The position numbers were made by a program, and so were the translations under genes. Of a stretch of 64,000 nt of DNA, positions 35,766-45,148 are shown in pieces (positions within the stretch are counted from its first letter, which is position 1; each line of letters begins with the position of its first letter). The notes beneath the pieces are model-generated. The model did not search any database, was not told the DNA's origin, and saw only the letters and a list, made by a program, of their open reading frames with translations. Origin of the DNA: Steinernema hermaphroditum (taxonomy: Eukaryota > Nematoda > Chromadorea > Rhabditida > Steinernematidae); NCBI GenBank assembly GCA_030435675.1, contig CM059621.1, positions 558,001 to 622,000 of the forward strand, in the 5' to 3' direction.

Positions 35766-38166
35766 GATCTATCGTCTATATGCCAGTTTGCCGCAGTGAT
35801 CCCATCACTGCAGGTTGTCGAGGCGGCGAATAGGCTGAACACGGTATCTTCGGTTCGGCTGGCGTCGCATGCTCCAGACTCGCAGCGAATCTATGGCTTG
35901 AGTGAGTGGAAGCGGGGTGGAGTCGGGCAATCAACACGGTTTTTTGGCAAGACGCTGGAACTACGACATTCCAGTCGAAGCTATCATTGCGGGCAACACA
36001 AAATGACCGGCTCACTCCAATCAACGGAAGAAGCCTTGTCGAGGAATGGCGGATCTGATTCCGCCATCTTTCTTATATGGTGACAATGAGCTGTGTTTTC
36101 AAACACCGTCTAATCCCACTCCACGATCCCACAGTCCTGAAAATTAAATTCGCCAAAACGCAGACGCTTCGTCACCAGAAACAAGCGGCTTATCATTGAA
36201 CATCAAACACCGTTGGTTACAATCCCAAAACTCCCGGTTCTTTGATATAATGTAGCAACCACCGTAAATCGGTTTCTATACATAGCGTTTGTCAAGACTG
36301 TCTCAAAGTCTTTCCTTCAATAGTTGTACATCATAAGTTAAATAGATGTCATTTTCTATAAGCAAACGACCACTGACAATAACTATGCAACAATCCGGGA
36401 CCGGATTTAAACGGGGCGGGATCTACTGACCAGAGATGATCGGTTTCAGTTAACGGCGAGATAGTGGAACTAAGGCTTCCTGATGTTCGAAGCTTGGGAG
36501 TCGAGGTGATCATTATGCCAAAAGGAACAGCCGAAAAAACGACCGCTCACTCAACCCGCTGAGGACAAATTAAAAAAAGACCACCGCTCTCCGATAACCG
36601 AAAATTCCGATGACTTTAGTAGTTGATGACGTTGACAAAGTTGACGTTTAGAAGTTGACATTTAGTTGATGTTTTGTTGTGCATCTTGGATACGATCAAT
36701 GGCTAAGTTGTTCCATTTTGACTTGACTTGACTTGACTTTATTTCGCGAATCAAAGGCATTATGCCTTGCGCGACACCGAAAATAGACAAACAGAGGATG
36801 TCTGGCAGACGACTTCATCTCTGGCGCGGCGTAGATGTCGAACCGGTCGTAGACGGCGCAATTGACGGGGTATCTGGGGATCGACAAATCTTCATCTGCG
36901 GCAGCGGAATATCGTTGCGGCACAGCGGACGCTTCTGAGCTTGCATCTGATGGTCCGTGGTCCGGGAGTTGCGTCTTCGCTGGTCCTCAGAGCGTCGGCG
37001 ACTTTCGGGATGACATCTCACGTAGCATTGGGCGTCGGATTCCTGGCGTCGGGCATCTTGTTGTCAGCGGTGGTGGGACTACGGCTTCCGGGTGTCCCAA
37101 TTCCCTCTGGAAGTCGGAACAGTCACAACTGCCACGGGGTTTGCCATCTGACCGACCAGACACTCACAGAGTGACCGGAGGACCGACCGCTCGCCACCGC
37201 GACACGAGTGAGAGTCGTTCCATTTTGGGTGATCACTATAATGCACTGAAACTATTGGGTTGGTGCATTGAAAAATGGGACACTTTGTAAACATTCATTT
37301 TTTCGCCATGCTTACGCTTACACCACATTTCGTAGCTTTTAAAAGTGACTGTAATTGACTTCTTTCATAAGGCATCCTTTCTTGAAGATGCAATTGGCCG
37401 CTCAAAAACCAATTCATTGATATCGTATCCTGGATTAGCCACAAAGACGAGAGAAAATGAGTCATTTACGTTTATCGAAAACCGGTTACTAAAATTTTTC
37501 GATGATCCGATAACCGACAACCGATCAAAAACCACGGATTTGTGCTTAATCCACATTAGAATAACAACGGACGTCACCGTTTGTAGCGGTTTTTGGGATT
37601 TAGCGGTCCTGTTTTCCAGAAAATCAAAACGAGAATATCATAATGTAAGTCAGAGACGACAAATCAGAAATGCGTGGATTAGGCAGTGAGAAAAATATCA
37701 CAAATTGTAATGATCGACGAAAATGTTTTGTTTTATGTTTTGATCATGGACTGCACAATCTGATTACAGCGCTTTAGAAACACTAGCGAAAGCAACGGTG
37801 ACGACAGATTCCAGATACGCTTGTAACAGTTCGTTCTGGGACTCGGACAAGAATGCAGGTCATCTGGTCTTTTTTGACCCCTGTTACGCGGCCCATCATT
37901 CAAAAATCTACACTGGAACGCAGTAGAATTCTGAATAACAGCGAATCTGAAGCTGAGAACGCATGGAGAAACCACTGATTTTTCATTGAGCGGACGTATC
38001 ATTTCTGCACATCAAAATAGGTCCACTTTTTACAAAAATAAACATTTTTTCCCATTCACCATCACATAGCTCCGTGCTTTGTGTGTTAAGATGTTTTGGC
38101 CACTCTTTCAAATGGTAAAACGCAAGTTCGCCAAAGCATTAAACTCTGTATGCTATGCCACTGAAA
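35766..38166. other. Gene-poor stretch with a minus-strand LINE-like end
   Basis: Apart from the (TTGAC)n tail at 36718-36739 I see no intact gene. Open frames at 36862-37290 and 37345-37689 have no recognisable domain. Confidence 0.45.
36718..37000 (-). mobile_element. Candidate LINE 3' end (minus strand)
   Basis: On the minus strand GCCTTTGATTCGCGAAATAA leads into AG and then GTCAA repeated four times at 36739-36718. An AATAAA-like signal followed by a short tandem tail is typical of non-LTR 3' ends. The upstream border is not defined. Confidence 0.4.
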
Positions 38167-38552
38167 ACGGAAACTACACCGTCTTTCCGAGAAATCTTTC
38201 TCCGCGGAGAAGCTTATAGTCGCCGCAAGAGCGGCTTATGAGTTCGAGAAAGTAGGACAGTGGAACTTCTCCCTTACATGTTTACCGTAATTACCGTTCC
38301 TCCTACAAACCGCTTTCAACGCCTTTAGGGCTCCCCTTTCATACCGTACTTTCTAGAATTGAATCTAGTCATTCATGTGAGACCGAACAGCAAAGTCTCG
38401 GCACCCCGCAAGCAAATTTTTTTATGCACTTTTTCCGCATCTTTATTGGAAAATTTTTCCAGAATGTTGTGTCCCGAAAAGACGTAAAGAAAGAAGTTTT
38501 GCCAGAGCGAGACTATAGGTGCACTAAGAAGTTCTAGGATACGGTAGGATTA

Positions 38553-38610
38553 GGGTGCATACGGTTCAAAACTGGTGCCACTCGGAAGGCCAGGGGTTCG
38601 GATCCACCCG
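38553..38610 (+). repeat. Dispersed 60-bp motif, copy 2
   Basis: GGTGCATACGGTTCAAAACT...CCAGGGGTTCGGATCC, within the insert in the foldback left arm; inverted relative to copy 3. Confidence 0.65.
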
Positions 38611-38728
38611 CATTCAAAACCTTTTTAGTGTAATTTTTCCACATCCTTTTTTATGTTTTTATCTTTTGCACATTTAAAATCACCATATCACATCAGGAAA
38701 CCACGTAAATAAGAAAGATTTGTCTGCG

Positions 38729-38794
38729 GGCGGATTCAAACCCCGGACCTTCTGACTGATCCTGGTTCGTTTCGATTTCGCACTGGGTGCACCC
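38729..38794 (-). repeat. Dispersed 60-bp motif, copy 3
   Basis: Minus strand GGTGCACCCAGTGCGAAATC...CAGTCAGAAGGTCCGGGGTT then TGAATCCGCCCGC, the most complete copy, with a B-box-like end. Confidence 0.7.
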
Positions 38795-39500
38795 CGAAAG
38801 GACACGCATCGGGCATGATTTGTGTTTTTTTAATTTTTTTGTCTTGTGGCGAGACTTACCGTAATCCTAGTCAACTCAATCAACATCTCAGCAAAGTTGC
38901 TACCTTGTAATGCATTCGACTTCCTGGTCGTAACTAATTTATGCTCCGATGATGTGACTAGGTGTGGATAATTTCTGATAAATGCATAAGAATATAAAAA
39001 GCAATTTACTTCTTGCACGGAAAGCAAAGACTATAGCCAAAGGGGCACAGAATGCTGTCCATCGAATTTTCGCCAAACCCCGTTTGAAAAAGAACTAAGA
39101 GCAAGAGTACTTCGCGACGGAACAAGAAAGGCCGAGGGGCGAGCCCTTAAGTCTTGATAGACTCGCTTGATCTGTCATCAAAATGGAGAGTGTCAGTACT
39201 CTTTCGAGACTCTGACTACCGAGACCGGGACCATAAAGGAACTAGACCTCCGAGTCCGACACAAAACCGAGTTGAGCCGCATGACTAAGAAGTATGACCC
39301 CGTCTTTAAAGAAATTCTGAAAGAAATGGAAGCTGTGAATGCAAAAATAACTGAGGCAATATTTTTGAAGTATGCGGAAGTTTCCTTGATCGATATAGAA
39401 GATGGAGGATTTAGCCTCCCTTATGTTCGGGGCACTATAGTATGTACCTGCTTCCAGTACATTGCATCAACGGATCAATATTCGTACAACCGGATTAGAA

Positions 39501-39553
39501 GTGCACCCGGTTTGAAACTGGAACGGACCAGAATCAGTCAAAAGGTCCGGGGT
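39501..39553 (+). repeat. Dispersed 60-bp motif, copy 4
   Basis: GTGCACCCGGTTTGAAACTG...CAGTCAAAAGGTCCGGGGT in the foldback loop. Confidence 0.7.
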
Positions 39554-39823
39554 CCTGACCAGGGCTGTTCAAGTTTTGCGTTTGGACTTTGTGGTAAAAC
39601 TCAAAACTCATCCCTGAAACGCTGTCCATGCCGGATGTCCAGCAACATCAGTCGAAAGCGAGAGGCTCTTCTCCTCGGCATCAGTGGCCGTTTCCAATCT
39701 CCGAAGGTCGATCACACCCGAAATCTCTAAAAGCTATTATTTCTAAGCCGATTTGAACGTTTTGCCGTTCTCTAAATTCTAAATCTAAATTAAGTTTTGG
39801 TTTAAGTTTTGAGCTTAACATCA

Positions 39824-39875
39824 GCTTCCGAACCTCCGGCCTTCTGACTGTCCCTGGTTTATGAGCCGGGTGCAT
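39824..39875 (-). repeat. Dispersed 60-bp motif, copy 5
   Basis: Minus strand TGCACCCGGCTCATAAACCA...CAGTCAGAAGGCCGGAGGTTC in shortened form in the foldback loop; copies 4 and 5 are inverted to each other. Confidence 0.55.
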
Positions 39876-40123
39876 TGTTATTATGTTTCCACCTCCATTG
39901 CTTATTGGATGCCCCCGCAAAGTGTACTCAAGAGGCTCTTCACGCGTTCATTTATTCAAGATTTAAGCGCCAGTTACTCATATTCCAAAGAACAAAATCG
40001 GCTGCTTCAGAAGGAACGAGTAGTCCCTTTTAAATGGACGTACGGTAGTCGTCGTCAGATGCATGTGCTTCATCAAATGCTTGTTGTCTATAAATACCAA
40101 CTGTATTCATATTTTACGAGCAT

Positions 40124-40237
40124 TTAATCACGTTTGCGAGGGTGTAGAAACTGGAATCCGATGGTCAAACGTCCGGTTCCGACTTGTGGAAGGATGAGGA
40201 GTACGGTAAGGAATACCAGCAGCGACAGAGGAGTCAT
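40124..40237 (-). CDS. Short secreted peptide-like ORF, GRLTIGFQFL type
   Basis: A 37-aa ORF with hydrophobic leader LSLLVFLTVLLIL, then PQVGTGRLTIGFQFLHPRKRD. It is related to the 48-aa ORF at 34316-34462 (shared VLLILPQ and GRLTxGFQFL) but ends earlier. It lies within the foldback loop, so it may be a captured copy of a peptide gene rather than an active gene. Confidence 0.35.
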   Translation of the reverse strand: MTPLSLLVFLTVLLILPQVGTGRLTIGFQFLHPRKRD

Positions 40238-40557
40238 CACCACAGTCGACAGTAGAGCACAGCTTTGAATTAAGAAGAGTGGTTTTACAGCCACACTCTC
40301 CTCGAGGCGGGTCATCACAGTCTGTCAGATTAATTACCCACTTCCAGATATGTCAAAACAAACGGATTACAGCTCGAGTTAGTGGTTTTTGGTCCATTAG
40401 ATTAGCGCAGTGTCGAGTTCACTAAACAAGTTAGAAGGGTGGAGAAAGCTATCGTGAGGTTCGTTTCCAAAACAGCGCATGCGGTAGGTGACTGCTTTCT
40501 AGGGGCTTGGGGCATCAACTGAATGAACAAAACCCGGGAAATTAGCCGTCTATTGGG

Positions 40558-40595
40558 GGTGCACCCGGTACGAATCAGCCAGAATCAGTCAAAAG
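40558..40595 (+). repeat. Dispersed 60-bp motif, copy 6 (partial)
   Basis: GGTGCACCCGGTACGAATCA then CAGAATCAGTCAAAAG; truncated at the 3' side. Confidence 0.55.
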
Positions 40596-40935
40596 CTTTA
40601 TGTAGGTTTTCTGGTCTCGAGTCACTTTTAGGTCCTACCAAGACAGTCTGAAATCGTTTGAATAAGGACTAAAGGTGACGCGTGACGCGACGTGACGCGA
40701 ATAAAGGTGACGCGACTTTCCGTGCAAAAGCAAATTCCTTTTTATATGCATTTGTCACAAATTATCCACACCTACTCACATCATCGGAGCATAAATTAGT
40801 TACGACCAGGAAGTCGAATGCATTACAAGGTAACAACTGTGCTGAGATGTTGATTGAGTTGACTAGGATTACGGTAGGTCTTACCACAAGTGAGGAAAGA
40901 AAATACAAATCATGAATGATGCGTGCCCATTCGGG

Positions 40936-40980
40936 ATTCACCCAGTTCGAAACCGAAACGAACCAGGATCACTCAGGGTT
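40936..40980 (+). repeat. Dispersed 60-bp motif, copy 7
   Basis: TCACCCAGTTCGAAACCGAA, then ACGAACCAGGATCACTCAGG; lies inside the foldback right arm and pairs with copy 3 in the left arm. Confidence 0.6.
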
Positions 40981-41280
40981 TCAGAAGAATCAGAAAACTT
41001 CTTTCTTTACGTCTTTTCTGGACAGAACATTCTGGAAAAATTTTCGTCGTCTAATTCGTAAATGTAATGATGCATTCAATTCTAGAAAGTACGGTAAGAA
41101 AGGGAAGCCCTACATGCGTTGAAAGCGGTTTGTAGGAGGTACGGTAATTGCAGTAAGCATATAAGAAGAAATTTCCACTCTCATACGTCGTCTAACTCAT
41201 AAGCCGTTCTCGCGGCGAGTATAAGCTTCTCCGCGGAGAAAGATTTCTCGGAAAGACGGTAATACTAGCGAAGTTTCCGT

Positions 41281-42821
41281 TTGATTTTTGATTTAGTTTA
41301 GTTGACAACACCCAGTCCGTAGAGCCAGAAGATGGAATATTTGACGATCTTATTTTGTAGGTTACAACAGCGTATGATATGACAGATTTGTTTTCGTTTT
41401 CTTCCTTATATACATAGTGGAATTAATCGGATTTCATAAAGGTCGTCTGATCCCGTTCTATGAAAATTAGAGATCGCTCTAATGTGCCCACTCGGTTTAA
41501 ATCCGATGGATTTCAGGAAGCTTGTTTTGATGAGGAAAGATGTTTAAAGCTGTTCGATCGCTTTTTTATGTCTAGATGACGAAAACACTATCATACACTG
41601 ACCCCGGACAAGTCTCGCATTATTGAAATCCATCGCCATGCGATGACGATAGGCAAGCATGTCAGGCATTTATCGTTATGAAAAAAAACATATCAAACAG
41701 AATGAGCGGCACAGCTTTTGGGAAGCCCTGCAGGCGTTGAAAGCCGTCCCCCATCCCCAAAACGCCGTCTTTTTTGGGCAATTCTCAGCCCAAGTATCAG
41801 ACGTCCTCGTTTTATCGATGTGTGCGGGTCTCGACACGATTATCCTGCCAAGCAGTCTGTCGCTTCTTTTCCGTGCACTTTGTGATGAAAGCGTTTCGGA
41901 GTGCGGGCTACTTGATGACCTCTAAATACTAATTTTGCTCTCCCCAGATTCGTTCTGGCTTATCGACCTGTTTGTGCTGCTGTATCCACGTGACTAACGG
42001 CTGGCTTCAATCTTTCGGTTTTTCCGTTCCGTATTCCGTGCTTTCTTTATTTTTTAGCCTTCATTTCTTTTTCATCGTTCATCCATCGTCGCTTTGTTCG
42101 ATTTGAATCCGATCGACTAACGCCGAATTTCGATTTTCAGCTATTCTTTTGTTTGTTCGTCGCGAATCGGTTCGATTACGTGACCTGTGGTGGAATTTTG
42201 TCGGACGATTCCAAGACTGGCATATGCACTTAGGCTACATTTGAGTTATGGCTAACCTTTGATTCTGAACCGATAGCGAATAATTAACTCCGTGGGTAGC
42301 GACTAAATTCGATCGATTTCTGCTGTTTTCCTTTCGAAATGCCTTACTTATCATGGTCATTGTTCTGAATCCTATGATAGCTGTAATGGATGTTGCCGGT
42401 TGGTGAATCAATGCTGTTTTGAAATTTGAACATCCTTGGACTGTCCATTGAGCTCGGACATTCGAAGGGCTTCGGACTGTGCGCTCTTTATGGGTCGAGT
42501 GCTGTATCGTATGCAGCTCTTATTTCTTTCGTTTATTACATCTTTTAAGCGTTCCGTGGTGATTTGCGTGTGGAAAAGCCTTTTATTTAATCCGAATTGT
42601 GAGCCGAGCTTGTTCCATCTCAGCATTGACGTTAATTTGAAGTCATTGTTGCGTGCTGCGACCACATGCATTGATTCTCTGTTCAATATCCGTCTGGGTC
42701 TCACCGCGATTGGTCACCGCACTTGTCTGCGTGTTGTCTATGCTGTCTAGGTATTGTCTAATTATCTGCGTGTTGTCTATGCGCTCATGTACTTACGTGT
42801 CGCCCCTTTATTTGTTGCGTG
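41281..42821. other. Intergenic stretch
   Basis: About 1.5 kb with no supported exon. 41659-41925 is open for 88 codons without recognisable similarity. Confidence 0.4.
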
Positions 42822-42836
42822 TTACCCAAGTTTGAG
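42822..42836 (+). promoter_or_regulatory. SL1-identical 15-nt segment followed by a GT donor
   Basis: TTACCCAAGTTTGAG equals the last 15 nt of the nematode SL1 spliced leader and is followed by GT, as in an SL RNA. The TTTCAG acceptor at 42919 lies directly before the ATG of the 87-aa gene, so this segment could act as a cis 5' exon. The first part of SL1 and an Sm site are not seen. Confidence 0.55.
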
Positions 42837-42919
42837 GTCCCCGCTTGGTTGAGCCTCTTTGCTCCCCTCAAACATTCTTTCTTACGACAAGACGTAACAG
42901 TCATGATCTTCAGTTTCAG

Positions 42920-43235
42920 ATGGCTAACTGGCGTTTGATGTTTTTGGACATCACGCAGGATACCGATGCAGCTCCCGTCGCGTCGTCCACTCCGCTTTCC
43001 GTCACTCGCAACGACGTTGAACCCGTACGCTTCTATCTCGTAATTTCACAACCTAACTGATGTCTGTTTATTTTAGGAGGATTTATATGTAGAACTGGAC
43101 AAGAGAGAACTGGAAAGCGAGTGCCGTATGTACGGAGAAATGGTCCGCAAAGTGGCGTCGCGTCTTCCGCCTGCAGCGCTGGCCGAATTTCGACATCGAC
43201 TCTTCCAAATCTTCAATAAATACGGGCAGCGCTAG
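42920..43235 (+). CDS. Small 87-aa protein, unrecognised (weak BESS-like helix)
   Basis: Exons 42920-43024 and 43077-43235 join in phase 0 across a 52-nt intron. The N-terminal half begins MANWRLMFLDITQD and is otherwise Ser/Thr-rich. The C-terminal half is charged and helical and ends RKVASRLPPAALAEFRHRLF then QIFNKYGQR, somewhat like a BESS-type protein-interaction helix pair; this is a weak inference. The ATG follows a TTTCAG acceptor directly, so the mRNA is trans-spliced or cis-spliced to the SL1-like segment 83 nt upstream. Confidence 0.6.
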
Positions 43236-43676
43236 TTATATAGTTGTTCTGGGATGTTAAGCATTTGGAATGCGTTTTGTACGTCGAGATTGTTATTTTT
43301 GAATATTGTTGTTTATTTTCACTTCTTGTCTCGGTGGTGGATTGGATAGAGCTAGCGACTGGTGGACATGGACTGGATGGAGTAGGCGATAGAGGCTCAG
43401 TATAGCATCATGCCCGCTTGAGAGCGGTCGCTTCTCTCTTCTGTCGAACGAGACTGCGACTTCGTAATCACGTTTATCATTTTTTGAGATCGCATGCACG
43501 AAACTTAAAATCACAATATTTCCGATGAGATCCTTGTAATCATAGTGAAGTGTGGCAGACCCGTATTTGGTCTTCTCGATATGGTGATTTATGGTTCTTC
43601 TGGTGGAGCGCTCGGGAAGGGGACTCCAAGTATGGGCCGATCAGGCATCATTGGCTGTTTCTCGGCCATTTCAGTC
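43236..43676. other. Convergent intergenic gap
   Basis: 441 bp. Minus-strand bases 43634-43588 stay open in a Pro-rich frame (AEKQPMMPDRPILGVPFPS) that could be an alternative C-terminal tail of the eight-TM gene if an unseen splice exists; the visible acceptor at 43679 does not fit the phase. Confidence 0.35.
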
Positions 43677-45148
43677 CTAAAATTGCACTTTGCACCTTGT
43701 TGACGCCACCGTAACCCACTCGTTCAATCGATCCTTGCTGCCTTTCTCTTGATAGTCAAGAAAAAGATAATATCTGTAGAAGTAGGCGGTGACGCAGAGG
43801 AAGAAGATGATCAGAATCCAGGCGATGATAGCGCCTCCGATCATGAAGGCCATTTTTCGGTGAAGAAGGGCCATCAAGATGAAGCTTCCGATGACGAGGA
43901 TAAAAGAGACGACGCCTTTGAAGACGATGAAACAGCCGACGAAGAGGAGACGGTAGGGCGTCCAGAAAAGGGCGATTGCCATGACGGAGTGGTGGACGAC
44001 GCCGGCGATGAGAGGGGCCACGACGACCCACTTGATGAAGTAGACGCTGATGGCGCACATGAGAACGTAGGAGACGAGGCTAGCCAGAAAGATCGGCTTC
44101 AGGTACTTGAAGATGTGGACCACCTCGTCTTTGATTACGATGCGGTCGTAGGGGTTGCTGTTACTGTAGAAGGATACTGTAGGAAACGCAGAGACGACGG
44201 AAACGTACTTGATGTTTCGGACTCGATCGCCCCTCTCGAGAAAGTCGATGTAGACGTAGTGACGGAAGTAGAAGGCGCCGACAATCGAAAAAAAGGCGGC
44301 GAAAACAGTGGAGATTACGGTAACCGTGTAGTCGCCTCCTGAAGTGGTGGAAGCTTTGTAAACCTCGAATACAGAGTATTTTAGTGATATGCTTTGGATG
44401 GCTCCGATAGTAGAAGTGGTTAGCTCCTCAGCTACGATTCATCGGCCCTCGGTTCGACCCCTTACCGCCCTTTCATTTATTATTTGCTCATTTTTATTTT
44501 TTCTTGTAAAATCACGTTTTTTACATGAATATAATGAATTTTACATGAATAATGAATCAAAAAAGAAGAAAATGCAAATCGCAAAAATTACCCAAAAGAG
44601 ACTCGAACTCAAACCCAAAATATGGTACTCACGAAGTTAACCAATTGAGCCACTCAGACGCAAAGTAAGTTTGTGACTTTTCTTGTATATAAGGCCCATT
44701 TTCGAAGCCGAAAGAATACTCTATCGCTAGAAAGGATAGGCCGAGATCAAGTTCAAACAGCTATCCAAAGAAACCTGGACATATCCGTGACTCCTTGAGC
44801 TCATTTCTCGGCCATTCATCAAAAGTGTACCCTTATACAGTATGATAAGAACCCACCTTTGACCCAACCATCCTTCTTGTCGAAATGCAAAAATCCATAA
44901 ACGGCACCAAAGACAGCCGCATAAATGACGACAGTCGCCTTGAACGCGACGAAAGAGCCGATCGATAGGGTGCTGTTGGTGACGGCGAGGAGCACGTAGT
45001 AGCAGATGCCGTAGCAGATGGGCAGGATGCCTATGGACCAGTCGATGCGGAAGGCGAGCGTGCAGAAGACGACGTAGACGGCGGCGCTCGCGAAATAGAC
45101 GAGCTTCAGGTAGCGGTTCTTGTCGTCGAGTGGAGGCCGATCCGCCAT
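43677..45148 (-). CDS. Eight-TM membrane protein with two similar four-TM halves, unrecognised
   Basis: Exons on the minus strand 45148-44857, 44338-44209 and 44163-43677 join in phase, giving about 302 aa. Each half has four hydrophobic segments in the same order. First half: YLKLVYFASAAVYVVFCTLAF, IGILPICYGICYYVLLAV, VAFKATVVIYAAVFGAVYG, FFSIVGAFYFRHYVYIDF. Second half: FLASLVSYVLMCAISVYFI, VAPLIAGVVHHSVMAIAL, FIVFKGVVSFILVIGSFI, IIFFLCVTAYFYRYYLFLDY. The FK in TM3 and the FYFRHY/YFYRYY then D end of TM4 match between halves, so this is an internal duplication. No catalytic motif is visible; function unknown. An acceptor 10 nt before the ATG region (TTTCTGCAG) suits trans-splicing. The first intron carries two tRNA-like repeats. 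The C-terminus is uncertain. Confidence 0.7.
44401..44470 (+). repeat. tRNA-like repeat (plus strand)
   Basis: AGTGGTTAGC (A-box-like) and GGTTCGACCCC (B box) at tRNA spacing, in the first intron of the eight-TM gene. Confidence 0.55.
44588..44663 (-). repeat. tRNA-derived repeat (minus strand)
   Basis: Minus strand GAGTGGCTCAATTGGTTAAC (strong A box) and GAGTTCGAGTCTC (B box) at tRNA spacing. Acceptor ends do not pair perfectly. It faces the plus-strand element at 44401 in the same intron. Confidence 0.65.

Larger units (their letters stand above)
38167..41280. mobile_element. Large foldback element, about 3.1 kb
   Basis: Left arm 38167-39024 and right arm 40716-41280 are inverted copies, for example TTTCTCCGCGGAGAAGCTTA and the reverse of its counterpart near 41240, and CTTGTAATGCATTCGACTTC at both inner ends. 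The left arm is about 290 bp longer because of an insert at about 38510-38755. The loop (39025-40715) has no transposase that I recognise. It holds copies of the 60-bp dispersed motif and a peptide-like ORF (40124-40237). Confidence 0.85.

Noticed and set aside
37254..37290. TTGGGTTGGTGCATTGAAAA resembling a mariner terminal repeat
   Set aside because: Only one end found; no matching inverted partner or transposase fragment nearby.
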